This document shows positions 25,036 through 36,001 of a DNA stretch of 64,000 bases, piece after piece. Both the position numbers and the translations under genes were made by a program. The notes under the pieces are model-generated. The model did no database searches. It saw nothing but the letters and a program-made list of their open reading frames with translations, and was not told the origin of the DNA. Numbering within the stretch: position 1 is the first letter of the stretch; each line of letters begins with the position of its first letter. The stretch is from Eubacteriaceae bacterium. Lineage in GTDB: Bacteria; Bacillota; Clostridia; Lachnospirales; Lachnospiraceae. The stretch spans positions 39,200-103,199 of the forward strand of contig CAJSYQ010000009.1 of the NCBI GenBank assembly GCA_910574015.1. The letters run 5' to 3'.

Positions 25036-26406
25036 GTGACAATGGCGGGCAATCGGGATGAAAAACTTGGTACAGAACCTTTGGGAAAATTGATCATCAG
25101 TATGGCGCTGCCCTCTGTGGCGGCGCAGCTGGTGAATGTAATATATAATATGGTGGACCGTATTTATATCGGTCATATTCCCGGCGCGGGGGCCCAGGCA
25201 CTGACGGGGCTTGGGATTTCTCTGCCGGTGATCCTGCTGATCCAGGCGTTCAGTTCGCTGGCGGGGATGGGAGGCGCGCCGCAGGCGTCCATCCAGCTGG
25301 GCAGGGGGGACAGAGACCGGGCGGAGAAAATATTGGGAAACAGTGTGGCGATGCTGGCTGCCTTTGCGGTTGTCCTGACGGCGGGCTTTTATCTCTTCAA
25401 GACGCCGCTGCTGTATCTGTTCGGAGCCAGTGACGCCACTATAATCTACGCACAGGATTATCTGAACATCTATCTGGCGGGCACCGTTTTTGTCATGGCC
25501 TATCAGGGGCTGAATATGTATATCAGCTGCCAGGGACATGCCAGGACGGCCATGGTATCCGTGCTGATCGGGGCGGTGCTGAATATCGGGCTGGATCCCC
25601 TCTTTATCTTTGGCCTTGGCATGGGGATCCAGGGTGCCGCCCTGGCCACTATTATCTCTCAGGGAGTGAGCGCCGTCTGGGTCGTGTCCTTTCTCCTGTC
25701 TAAGAGAACAGGGCTTCATATCCGCAGAAAAAATATCCGTCCCGACGGGAAGATTATCGGAGCCATTGCGGCTCTGGGCATATCGCCCTTTGTCATGCAG
25801 TCTACGGAGAGCCTGATCAATATCGTGCTGAACAGCAGCCTGCGGAACTATGGCGGGGATCTTTATGTGGGGGCGCTGACTATAATGCAGAGCGTACTGC
25901 AGCTGATCGTTATCCCGGTACAGGGGTTCTCACAGGGAGTTCAGCCTATCATCAGCTACAACTTCGGTGCCGGGAAGATCGCCAGGGTGAAAAAGACCTT
26001 TCAGACGTCGCTGTCGGCAATATGGGCGTTTGGTTTTGTTTTTACCGGCATTGTCATGTTGTTTCCGGGATTCTTTGCCGGGCTTTTTACCAGCGATGCC
26101 CAGCTCCTCCGCCTGACGGAGGCAAAGATGCCGCTGTTTCTTGCCGGGCTTTTGATCTTTGGGATACAGATGACCTGCCAGAGCACCTTTATGGGTCTTG
26201 GCAGGGCGAAGATTTCCCTCTTTATCGCTTTGTGGAGGAAGGTGATCCTGCTGATTCCGCTGGCGCTGATCCTGCCGAGGTTTATGGGGGTTGACGGCGT
26301 TTACTGGGCAGAACCGCTGGCCGACGGGATATCGGCGGTGACGGCAGGCATTTTATTTGTACTGACGGTATGGAGAAAAGAATGGAAAGGGAATGATTTG
26401 TCATGA
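25036..26406 (+). CDS. MATE-family efflux transporter
   Basis: 456 residues with 12 hydrophobic segments in two homologous halves, the MATE (multidrug and toxic compound extrusion) layout. It opens with the typical GTEPLGKLIISMALPSVAAQLVN, followed by YNMVDRIYIGHIPG. Uses Na+ or H+ gradients to expel organic cations or drugs. The start is either GTG 25036 (5 nt after AAGGAGG) or ATG 25042 (11 nt after); both give essentially the same protein. The stop overlaps the HAD start (ATGA), so the two are translationally coupled. Confidence 0.9.
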   Translation: MTMAGNRDEKLGTEPLGKLIISMALPSVAAQLVNVIYNMVDRIYIGHIPGAGAQALTGLGISLPVILLIQAFSSLAGMGGAPQASIQLGRGDRDRAEKILGNSVAMLAAFAVVLTAGFYLFKTPLLYLFGASDATIIYAQDYLNIYLAGTVFVMAYQGLNMYISCQGHARTAMVSVLIGAVLNIGLDPLFIFGLGMGIQGAALATIISQGVSAVWVVSFLLSKRTGLHIRRKNIRPDGKIIGAIAALGISPFVMQSTESLINIVLNSSLRNYGGDLYVGALTIMQSVLQLIVIPVQGFSQGVQPIISYNFGAGKIARVKKTFQTSLSAIWAFGFVFTGIVMLFPGFFAGLFTSDAQLLRLTEAKMPLFLAGLLIFGIQMTCQSTFMGLGRAKISLFIALWRKVILLIPLALILPRFMGVDGVYWAEPLADGISAVTAGILFVLTVWRKEWKGNDLS

Positions 26407-27194
26407 ACACGCATATGATATTTTTTGATATAGACGGTACTCTTCTGGATGAGGATACCCGCACCGTACCGGAAAGCACGGTGCGTTCCCTTCGACAGGC
26501 CAAAGAAAACGGACATCAGATTTTTGTCTGTACGGGCCGGTGCAGAAATATCTGGCCCCTTGAGGTGATGGAGATTGGATTTGACGGTGTGGTGGGGGGC
26601 TGCGGGACGAATATCTTCTATCGGGGAGAGGAGCTTTTACACACCAGTCTGGATCCGGCGCTCCAGAGAGAGATTGCCGATGACCTGACACGGTTTCACA
26701 TCGACGGTGTGCTGGAAGGCCGGGATAAAACTTATTTTCGGCAGGATTACTGGATGCCGGTGGTACAGGGAATCCATAAGGAAAACGGGATCTTTTCGGT
26801 GCAGTGCCAGCTGTTCTGGGACCAGGAGGAAACACTGGAGTTTGATAAAATGGCGCTTTGGTTCGATGAGAGCAGCGACATGAAGGGCTTTAAAGAGAAA
26901 TACGAGGATCGGTTTGATTTTATCCTGCGGGATCCGACCTTCTATGAGATTGTGCCAAAGGGATATTCCAAGGCCACAGGAATAGAATTTCTCTGCCGCA
27001 GGCTGGGAATCCCAAGGGAGAATACCATGGGCTTCGGGGACAGCACCAACGATCTGCCCATGCTGGAGTATACGAAGATCAGCGTGGCCATGGGAAATGG
27101 AAATCCTGATATTTTCCCATCGGTGGATTATGTGACGGCATCCGTTATGGAGGATGGCATAGAAAAGGCATTGAAAAAGTTTGGAATGATATAA
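26403..27194 (+). CDS. Cof-type HAD-superfamily phosphatase
   Basis: 263 residues. HAD motif I FFDIDGTLLDED (nucleophile and acid aspartates), motif II FVCTGR, a C2-type alpha/beta cap in the middle, and motif III/IV KGYSKATGIEFL ... GFGDSTNDLPMLEYT. This is the Cof/YbiV class, which dephosphorylates small phosphorylated metabolites such as sugar phosphates or pyridoxal phosphate. Substrate not predictable. Second gene of the MATE-HAD-murE operon, with 15 nt to murE. Confidence 0.9.
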   Translation: MNTHMIFFDIDGTLLDEDTRTVPESTVRSLRQAKENGHQIFVCTGRCRNIWPLEVMEIGFDGVVGGCGTNIFYRGEELLHTSLDPALQREIADDLTRFHIDGVLEGRDKTYFRQDYWMPVVQGIHKENGIFSVQCQLFWDQEETLEFDKMALWFDESSDMKGFKEKYEDRFDFILRDPTFYEIVPKGYSKATGIEFLCRRLGIPRENTMGFGDSTNDLPMLEYTKISVAMGNGNPDIFPSVDYVTASVMEDGIEKALKKFGMI

Positions 27195-27209
27195 GGAGGG
27201 ACTGGCACA

Positions 27210-28676
27210 ATGGCAGTAAGGCTTGCTGAACTACTGGAAAAAATGGACTATCAACTGATCCAGGGGAACCTGGATACGGAGGTGGAGGATCTGGCGTATG
27301 ACTCGCGCCAGGTCACGCCGGGGATGCTTTTTGTGGCGATTGCCGGATTTGTGGTGGACGGACATAAATTTATACCAGATGTGATACAGCGGGGTGCATC
27401 GGTGATCGTGGTGGAGAGGGAGACGGAGATACCGGATCATGAGATTACGGTGATCCGGGTGGCAAATGGGCGTGAAGCATTGAGCCGGATGTCACAGGCA
27501 TATTTCGGCTATCCTGCGGAACGGATGATATCCATCGGCATCACCGGGACCAAAGGGAAATCTACTACAGCGTATATGATCCGTGATATCATTGAGAAAT
27601 CAGGAAAGACCTGCGGCATTGTCGGGACAATTGGCATCTATATCAACGGGACGGTTACGCCCACAGAGCACACCACGCCGGAGTCCTACGATCTGCAGAA
27701 GGCTTTTGCCGATATGGCAGAGGCGGGCTGCGAATATATGGTGATGGAGGTCAGCTCCCAGGGAATCAAGATGGACCGGGTGGCGGGAATGCATTTTGAT
27801 TATGGGATCTTTACCAATCTGTCCCCGGATCATATCGGACCCAATGAACATAAAGATTTTGACGAATATCTGCACTGCAAAAGCCGGCTGTTCCAGATGT
27901 GCGATGTTGGTATTGTAAATACGGACGATCCGCATTGGAGAGAGATCGTCCGGGAGGCATCCTGCGAACTAAAAACCTTTGGAACCTCTCAGGCGGATAT
28001 GACGGCGGCAGATATCGAACACATCAATCAGGACGGCGATCTTTCCATGAAATTTCATGCCGGCGGCCTGCTGGAGGGAGATGTTATCGTGGGTCTTCCG
28101 GGCCGCTTTAATATATACAATGGGATGTGCGCCGCATGTACCGGAGCGCTGCTGGGCATGCCGCAGGAGGTGATCCTGCATGCCCTGGAGCATGTGGAAG
28201 TCAGGGGGCGCGTAGAGCATGTTCCTACGGGCAGGGGATTCTCCATACTAATTGATTTTGCGCACAATGGTGTCAGTACGGAAAGCGTACTTCGCACCCT
28301 CCGGGAATACCATCCCAGCCGGATCATCGCGATCTTTGGCTGCGGCGGCAACCGCAGCAAGCTTCGCCGTTATGAGATGGGGGAAGCGGTAGGGAAGCTG
28401 GCGGAGCTGGCCATTGTCACCAGCGATAATCCAAGGACAGAGGATGTGATGGACATTATCGAGGACATTAAAGTTGGACTGGCAAAGACGGACGGGGAGT
28501 ATATCGTGATCCCGGATCGCCAGGCGGCCGTGAATCATGCGGTGAAACATGCGCAGAAAGGCGATATGATCATACTGCTTGGCAAAGGACATGAGGAATA
28601 TCAGGAGATCAATGGAGTGAAGCACCACTACAGTGAGAGGGAGGCCGTGGCAAACGCCCTGGCAGAGGGGAAGTAA
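27210..28676 (+). CDS. murE: UDP-N-acetylmuramoyl-tripeptide synthetase MurE
   Basis: 488 residues with all three Mur-ligase domains: an N-terminal UDP-binding domain (DLAYDSRQVTPGMLFVAI), a central ATPase (P-loop GITGTKGKST; carbamylated-lysine region and HTTPESYDLQ) and a C-terminal domain. It adds the third amino acid to UDP-MurNAc-L-Ala-D-Glu. The specificity motif near residue 405 reads SDNPRTED; the DNPR form is the one in meso-diaminopimelate-adding enzymes, so the wall peptide is probably mDAP type. Start behind AAGGAGG. It is unusual to find murE away from the dcw cluster; some Clostridia carry such isolated copies. Confidence 0.93.
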   Translation: MAVRLAELLEKMDYQLIQGNLDTEVEDLAYDSRQVTPGMLFVAIAGFVVDGHKFIPDVIQRGASVIVVERETEIPDHEITVIRVANGREALSRMSQAYFGYPAERMISIGITGTKGKSTTAYMIRDIIEKSGKTCGIVGTIGIYINGTVTPTEHTTPESYDLQKAFADMAEAGCEYMVMEVSSQGIKMDRVAGMHFDYGIFTNLSPDHIGPNEHKDFDEYLHCKSRLFQMCDVGIVNTDDPHWREIVREASCELKTFGTSQADMTAADIEHINQDGDLSMKFHAGGLLEGDVIVGLPGRFNIYNGMCAACTGALLGMPQEVILHALEHVEVRGRVEHVPTGRGFSILIDFAHNGVSTESVLRTLREYHPSRIIAIFGCGGNRSKLRRYEMGEAVGKLAELAIVTSDNPRTEDVMDIIEDIKVGLAKTDGEYIVIPDRQAAVNHAVKHAQKGDMIILLGKGHEEYQEINGVKHHYSEREAVANALAEGK

Positions 28677-28720
28677 CCTGTCCGGATGGGATGTTACTTG
28701 AGAGGAAAAGAGGGATAGAT

Positions 28721-29446
28721 ATGACAAAGGTACTGATCCTGGAAGATAAATGGCAGTCCCGGGAGGTGCTGGTCCGGATGGTGGAAGAGATTGATGCCGG
28801 CGCCGCCGTGTTTGCCGTGGCCAACGAGGACGAGGCGTATGCCATTGCAATGAAGAGATCCATCGATGTATTTCTGGTGGATATCATACTCCACCCGGAG
28901 CGGATGGGTGACCAGTCAGGGGCTGTCTTTGCATGTAACATTCGAAATGTGGAAAAGTATAATTTTACGCCGATCATTTTCATTTCCACCCTGTATGATG
29001 CCAAGATGTGTATGTTCAGTACGGTCCAGTGCTATGGTTTTATAGAGAAACCCTTTAATATGGACAAAACCCGCCGTATGATAGCGGCGGCCATGCGCTA
29101 TCATACGGCGGAGGGGCAGGACAAGTCATTTATCTTTCATTCAGAAGGACTGATCGGATCGGTTCCGGTAAAGGAGATCATCTATATTGAGAGCCGGCAC
29201 CACCGGCTGTATGTACATACTACTAAGGATGAGATCACACTGCCGTACCGATCCTGCAGAAAGGTGCTGGAGGAGATCGATTCCCAGGATTTTGAGATGT
29301 GCAATCGGGGAACCATTGTGAATATGGCCTATATTGAGAAGATCGATTCGCCGGGGAGGTATATGTATCTCCGGGGAACTGAGGCCATCCTGGAGATCGG
29401 TACTATTATGAAAAAGAACTTTATGCAGCGGTTCAAAAACAGGTAA
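28721..29446 (+). CDS. LytTR-family response regulator
   Basis: 241 residues from ATG 28721; the longer upstream frame lacks a ribosome binding site. Residues 1-125 are a receiver domain: ILED acidic pair, phospho-acceptor aspartate in FLVDIIL, Ser/Thr switch in FISTLYD and lysine in IEKPF. Residues 140-240 are a LytTR DNA-binding domain (VPVKEIIYIESRHHRLYVHT, then the strand-rich end NRGTIVNMAYIEKI). The family controls peptide quorum sensing, bacteriocins and wall metabolism. No histidine kinase adjoins it, so it is an orphan or its partner is elsewhere. 44 nt after murE, possibly cotranscribed. Confidence 0.92.
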   Translation: MTKVLILEDKWQSREVLVRMVEEIDAGAAVFAVANEDEAYAIAMKRSIDVFLVDIILHPERMGDQSGAVFACNIRNVEKYNFTPIIFISTLYDAKMCMFSTVQCYGFIEKPFNMDKTRRMIAAAMRYHTAEGQDKSFIFHSEGLIGSVPVKEIIYIESRHHRLYVHTTKDEITLPYRSCRKVLEEIDSQDFEMCNRGTIVNMAYIEKIDSPGRYMYLRGTEAILEIGTIMKKNFMQRFKNR

Positions 29447-29469
29447 TTCCACTTTTTACAAATTTGCTA

Positions 29470-29498
29470 TTGACAATACCACCGCAAGGTGGTATTTT
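29470..29498 (+). promoter_or_regulatory. Promoter of the hrcA heat-shock operon, with hairpin in the spacer
   Basis: TTGACA (29470-29475), 17-nt spacer, TATTTT (29493-29498). The spacer plus the first bases of the -10 form a perfect hairpin, ATACCACC-GCAA-GGTGGTAT (29476-29495), followed by TTTTAATT. The hairpin also looks like an intrinsic terminator for the upstream LytTR gene. Confidence 0.85.
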
Positions 29499-29513
29499 AA
29501 TTGTAGTCATTCA

Positions 29514-29540
29514 TTAGCACTCTTTTTTAGTGAGTGCTAA
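29514..29540. promoter_or_regulatory. CIRCE operator
   Basis: TTAGCACTC-N9-GAGTGCTAA, a perfect match to the CIRCE consensus, 15 nt after the -10 box. HrcA, encoded next, binds here and represses the operon until heat stress titrates GroEL. Confidence 0.97.
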
Positions 29541-29576
29541 CAGTAAAAAAGCATATATTATCAATGGAGGGAAAGT

Positions 29577-30614
29577 ATGGAGCTGAGTGAGCGCAAACAG
29601 AAGATTCTGGAAGCGATCATACGGAACTATATGGAGTCCGGCGAACCGGTTGGTTCCAGAACGGTATCCAAATATACAGACCTGAATCTGAGTTCGGCCA
29701 CGATACGGAATGAGATGGCGGATCTGGAAGAGATGGGATATATCCTGCAGCCTCACACCTCTGCCGGCCGGATTCCTTCCGACAAGGCATACCGCCTGTA
29801 TGTAGATACGATGCTGCAGCGGAAGGATCAGGAAGTGGAGGAAATGCGGGAACTGATGGTAGAGAAAGCAGATAAGATCGATCTTCTGCTGAAACAGGTG
29901 GCGAAGCTGCTGGCACAGAATACCAATTATACTTCCATGGTAACCAAGCCGAAGTATGAGCACAAGAAGATTAAATTCATACAGCTCAACAAGATTTCGG
30001 ATACCCAGCTTCTGGTACTGGTCATACTGGACAACAATCATGTAAATAATAAGTTTATTGAATTGGAATCTGGTTTGGATGACGGGGTGGCAGCCCAGTT
30101 GAATTTTCTGATCAATACAGCGCTGAACGGCCTGGACTTTACGGAGATCAATATGGCTATCATGCAGAAGATCAAGGATCAGGCAGGGGATTATGTAGAT
30201 CTTGCCTCCAGTATATTGGACTGCATATCCGAGGTTATGTCGGAAGAGGATGATTCCGAAATATTTACCTCAGGCGCCACAAATATTTTGAAGTATCCGG
30301 AGCTTACGGACAAAGAGAACATGACGGAGCTTTTGTCCACCTTTGAGGAAAAGCAGATGCTGGCGGCGTGGGCCAATGACAAGAGAGTGCCGGATACGGA
30401 GCAGGAGCATGGCATACAGGTCTATATCGGGGAAGAGTCACCGGTGGAGTCTATGAAGGATTGTTCCGTGGTGACGGCGACCTATAAGATAGAAGAGGGT
30501 GTGTACGGAAAAATCGGCATTGTGGGGCCCAAGCGCATGGATTATGAAAAGGTAGTTGGTGCTCTGGAGAACTGTATGCAGCAGTTGGATGATATTTTCA
30601 AAAAGAAAGCCTAG
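29577..30614 (+). CDS. hrcA: Heat-inducible transcription repressor HrcA
   Basis: 345 residues, the usual length. N-terminal winged helix (RKQKILEAIIRNYMESGEPVGSRTVSK and SSATIRNEMADLEEMGYILQPHTSAGRIPSDKAYR pattern), followed by the GAF-like regulatory domain and a C-terminal segment with KIGIVGPKRMDYEKV, the family end motif. It represses the operon at the CIRCE site and needs GroEL for activity. First gene of hrcA-grpE-dnaK-dnaJ. Its stop codon TAG lies in element copy 6. Confidence 0.97.
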   Translation: MELSERKQKILEAIIRNYMESGEPVGSRTVSKYTDLNLSSATIRNEMADLEEMGYILQPHTSAGRIPSDKAYRLYVDTMLQRKDQEVEEMRELMVEKADKIDLLLKQVAKLLAQNTNYTSMVTKPKYEHKKIKFIQLNKISDTQLLVLVILDNNHVNNKFIELESGLDDGVAAQLNFLINTALNGLDFTEINMAIMQKIKDQAGDYVDLASSILDCISEVMSEEDDSEIFTSGATNILKYPELTDKENMTELLSTFEEKQMLAAWANDKRVPDTEQEHGIQVYIGEESPVESMKDCSVVTATYKIEEGVYGKIGIVGPKRMDYEKVVGALENCMQQLDDIFKKKA

Positions 30615-30647
30615 TTTAGCGGCGGGTTCAAATTGGCACCGTTAAGT
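30613..30647. repeat. Palindromic intergenic element, copy 6
   Basis: Opens with TAGTTTAGCGGCGGGTTC and closes with AATTGGCACCGTTAAGT. The arms pair imperfectly (TTAGCGGCG with CACCGTTAA, one G-U and one mismatch). In reverse complement the loop CCAATTTGAACC is identical to that of copy 4. The TAG that ends hrcA (30612-30614) is again part of the element, and it occupies half of the hrcA-grpE gap. Confidence 0.75.
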
Positions 30648-30682
30648 TGGATACAGGAAAAGATAGAAAGGTGGAATGAGAA

Positions 30683-33305
<2,623 letters not shown>

Positions 33306-33370
33306 GAGACAGATGGGCCGAAACGATACCTTACGCTGTAACAGCTGAAAATGTAGATGATAAAGTAACG

Positions 33371-33405
33371 GAATGTACTCGTACCCTGCGGGGTGCGAGT
33401 CATTC
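33371..33405 (+). terminator. dnaK-dnaJ intergenic hairpin
   Basis: Stem GAATGtACTCGTACCC / GGGTGCGAGTCATTC with a TGCG loop and one bulged T, about 15 bp. No T run follows, so it is more likely an mRNA processing or stability element, or a weak attenuator, lowering dnaJ relative to dnaK. Confidence 0.55.
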
Positions 33406-33449
33406 GTCTGTATAATGCGCAGGAATCCTGCGTGGATGGAGGGAAAGAA

Positions 33450-34568
33450 ATGGCAGATAAGCGGGATTATTATGAGGTTCTCGGGGTGGACAGAAATGCG
33501 GATGATGCTGCCCTGAAGAAGGCATATCGTGTTCTTGCCAAAAAATATCATCCGGATACAAATCCCGGTGACAAGGAGGCCGAGGCAAAGTTTAAGGAAG
33601 CATCGGAGGCATATGCCGTTCTGAGTGATCCGGACAAAAGGCACCAGTATGACCAGTTCGGTCATGCAGCATTTGAGGGCGGTGCCGGCGGCGGAGGTTT
33701 CTCCGGGATGGATATGGACGATATTTTTGGAAGCTTTGGAGATATCTTTGGAGACCTGTTTGGGGGAGGCTTTGGCGGAAGAAGCCGGCGGGCAGACCCG
33801 AATGCACCTCAGCGGGGGGCAAATCTCCGGACACAGGTGAAGATCACATTCGAAGAGGCGTGTTTCGGTGTTGAAAAAGAGATTGAGATTCCGTCGAAGG
33901 TGGAGTGTAAGACCTGCGGCGGCAATGGATGCAAACCGGGGACGCAGCCGGTTACATGCGGGCAGTGCAACGGCAGGGGACAGGTGGTGCATACCCAGCA
34001 GTCCCTGTTCGGCATGGTGCAGAACGTCTCCACCTGTCCGGCCTGCGGCGGTACGGGAAAGATCATTAAGGAAAAATGCCCGGATTGTCATGGAAATGGC
34101 TTTACAAGCAAGAAAGAGAAGCTGCAGGTTACCATTCCGGCCGGTATCGACCACGGTCAGAGCGTGCGCCTGCGCGCCAAGGGAGAGCCTGGCAAAAACG
34201 GTGGTTCCCGGGGAGATCTGCTGGTGGAGGTTTATGTCGAGAATCATAAGGAATTCCAGAGACATGATTATGATATCTACTCTACCGTGAAGATTTCCTA
34301 TCCCAGAGCGGCACTTGGCGGGGACATTATAATCCATACCATTGACGGGGATGTGGCTTATAATGTAAAAGCGGGAACTCAGACCGGCACGAGGGTCCGT
34401 CTCAGAGGGAAAGGCGTTCCCTCCCTTCGGAATAAGAAGATGAGAGGAAACCACTATGTAGATCTCATCGTAGATGTGCCAGTCAGCCTGTCCAAGGAGC
34501 AGAAGAAAATTCTTCAGCAGCTGGATGAGAGCTTTGAAAAGAAAGAGAAAAAGAAGAAGAAACTATGA
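33450..34568 (+). CDS. dnaJ: Chaperone DnaJ (Hsp40)
   Basis: 372 residues from ATG 33450 behind GGAGGG; the upstream open frame is noncoding leader. J domain (1-70) with the HPD motif (KYHPDTNPG), a Gly/Phe-rich linker, and a zinc-binding region with four CxxCxGxG repeats ([36 protein letters not shown]), then the two beta-barrel substrate domains and a lysine-rich end. Stimulates DnaK ATPase and delivers substrates. Its TGA overlaps the ATG of the following membrane protein gene. Confidence 0.97.
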   Translation: MADKRDYYEVLGVDRNADDAALKKAYRVLAKKYHPDTNPGDKEAEAKFKEASEAYAVLSDPDKRHQYDQFGHAAFEGGAGGGGFSGMDMDDIFGSFGDIFGDLFGGGFGGRSRRADPNAPQRGANLRTQVKITFEEACFGVEKEIEIPSKVECKTCGGNGCKPGTQPVTCGQCNGRGQVVHTQQSLFGMVQNVSTCPACGGTGKIIKEKCPDCHGNGFTSKKEKLQVTIPAGIDHGQSVRLRAKGEPGKNGGSRGDLLVEVYVENHKEFQRHDYDIYSTVKISYPRAALGGDIIIHTIDGDVAYNVKAGTQTGTRVRLRGKGVPSLRNKKMRGNHYVDLIVDVPVSLSKEQKKILQQLDESFEKKEKKKKKL

Positions 34569-35245
34569 GTGAACAGAATTTCATCACCAGGATAAAGAGT
34601 CTCACACCCAGGCGGTGGATCGGGATGGTGTCAGGGAATCTGATTCTTGCCATCGGAATCAGTATTTTGAAGTGGTCCCACACGGGAAATGATCCCTATT
34701 CGGGAATGGTCATGGCGCTGGCGGATGTGACGGGGGTCAGTTATGGAACGTTTTTGATCTTTTTGAATTGTTTTATCTTTCTTATTGAGATCCTTTGGGG
34801 GAGGAAATACATTGGGCCCGGAACCATTGTGAACTGGTTTCTGCTGGGACCCGTGGTGGATACCTTTTATCCCTTTGTCTATCATACCTTTGGACCGCCG
34901 TCAGCCCTGTGGCAGCAGCTGCTGTTGGCGCTGTTGGGCGTTGTTGTGATCAGCTTTGCCTGTTCCGTCTACCAGACATCGGATGCGGGTATCGCACCCT
35001 ATGATTCCCTTGCTGTCATTGGTGAGGAACGTACCCCGGTTCCGTATTTCTGGTGCCGCATGTTCTGTGATGCCGTGTGCGCCCTGGTCTGCTTTCTGGC
35101 CGGCGGCGTTGTGGGGATTGGTATGCTGTTCTGCGCCTTCGGGCTTGGGCCGGTCATTGCATTTTTCAATAAATATTTTTCCGTGCCGGTGCTGCTGGGC
35201 AGAAGTGTGAACGGAAAGGAACAGGAGAACATTTATGGAGAGTAG
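34565..35245 (+). CDS. YczE/YitT-like multispanning membrane protein
   Basis: 226 residues with five or six transmembrane helices. It opens [20 protein letters not shown], followed by [23 protein letters not shown], and has the internal repeat [14 protein letters not shown]. The glycine/asparagine/proline motifs at helix ends match the YczE/YyaS/YitT family of uncharacterised membrane proteins. Translationally coupled to dnaJ (ATGA overlap) and overlapping mtnN by 11 bp, so it should be induced with the chaperones. Function unknown; a transporter or membrane stress protein is possible. Confidence 0.75.
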   Translation: MSEQNFITRIKSLTPRRWIGMVSGNLILAIGISILKWSHTGNDPYSGMVMALADVTGVSYGTFLIFLNCFIFLIEILWGRKYIGPGTIVNWFLLGPVVDTFYPFVYHTFGPPSALWQQLLLALLGVVVISFACSVYQTSDAGIAPYDSLAVIGEERTPVPYFWCRMFCDAVCALVCFLAGGVVGIGMLFCAFGLGPVIAFFNKYFSVPVLLGRSVNGKEQENIYGE

Positions 35246-35951
35246 TAGAATCATCGGAATTATTGGCGCCATGGAGGAAGAAGTGGCGCGTCTGAAGGAA
35301 CAGATGGAAGGGACAGAGGTGAGGACAAAGGCTTCCATGGAATTCTGCAGAGGCAGGCTGATGGGAAAAGAGGTTGTGGTGGTCCGATCGGGGATTGGAA
35401 AGGTCAATGCGGGTATCTGTACCCAGATTCTGGTGGATGAGTACAATATCTCTGCGGTGATCAATACCGGCATTGCCGGATCGCTGCGGGCAGAGATTGA
35501 TATCGGCGATATCATCCTCTCCACGGATGCGCTCCAGCACGATATGGATGCCATTGCTTTCGGCTATCCGGCAGGTCAGATCCCCAGGATGGACACACTT
35601 TCCTTTACGGCGGATGAGACACTGCGGGAGGCGGCAAAGGCGGCCTGCCAGCGCGTGAATCCGGATATCCATGTACACGAGGGAAGGGTAGTCAGCGGCG
35701 ATCAGTTTATCTCCGACAAGGAAAAGAAGGACTGGCTGATCAGCCAATTTGCTGGTTACTGCACGGAGATGGAAGGGGCGGCCATTGCCCAGGCGGCGTA
35801 TCTCAACAATGTTCCGTTTCTTATTATCCGTGCCATCTCGGATAAGGCAGACGACAGTGCGCATGAGGATTATCCGGCCTTCGAGGCAAAGGCCATCACA
35901 CACTGCGTCAATCTGACGACAGCCATCCTTCAGGACGATAGGATAAAATGA
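35235..35951 (+). CDS. mtnN: 5'-methylthioadenosine/S-adenosylhomocysteine nucleosidase
   Basis: 238 residues of the PNP/UDP fold. N-terminal IIGIIGAMEEEVARL, the purine/ribose-binding VINTGIAGSL, catalytic region MEGAAIAQAAY and the catalytic aspartate loop ISDKADD. It splits MTA and SAH into adenine and the thioribose, producing S-ribosylhomocysteine for LuxS. Begins 11 bp inside the preceding membrane protein gene; last gene before the eno hairpin. Linkage to the heat-shock operon is by overlap only. Confidence 0.94.
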   Translation: MESSRIIGIIGAMEEEVARLKEQMEGTEVRTKASMEFCRGRLMGKEVVVVRSGIGKVNAGICTQILVDEYNISAVINTGIAGSLRAEIDIGDIILSTDALQHDMDAIAFGYPAGQIPRMDTLSFTADETLREAAKAACQRVNPDIHVHEGRVVSGDQFISDKEKKDWLISQFAGYCTEMEGAAIAQAAYLNNVPFLIIRAISDKADDSAHEDYPAFEAKAITHCVNLTTAILQDDRIK

Positions 35952-35960
35952 ATAAATGAG

Positions 35961-36001
35961 AAGCCTTCTGTTGATACTAAATAAAAACAGGAGGCTTTTT
36001 T
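35961..36001 (+). terminator. Terminator-like hairpin that contains the eno Shine-Dalgarno
   Basis: Stem AAGCCTTCTGTT (35961-35972) / AACAGGAGGCTT (35986-35997), 12 bp with one G-U pair and a 13-nt loop, followed by six T in all up to 36001. AGGAGG at 35989-35994, the only ribosome binding site for eno and ideally 7 nt before its ATG, lies in the right arm. Confidence 0.85.

Noticed and set aside
30613..30647. GGTTCAAATT in palindromic copy 6 resembles a tRNA T-arm
   Set aside because: The bases on either side do not form the five-pair T stem, no acceptor or anticodon arm can be placed nearby, and the same loop occurs in copy 4 in the opposite orientation.
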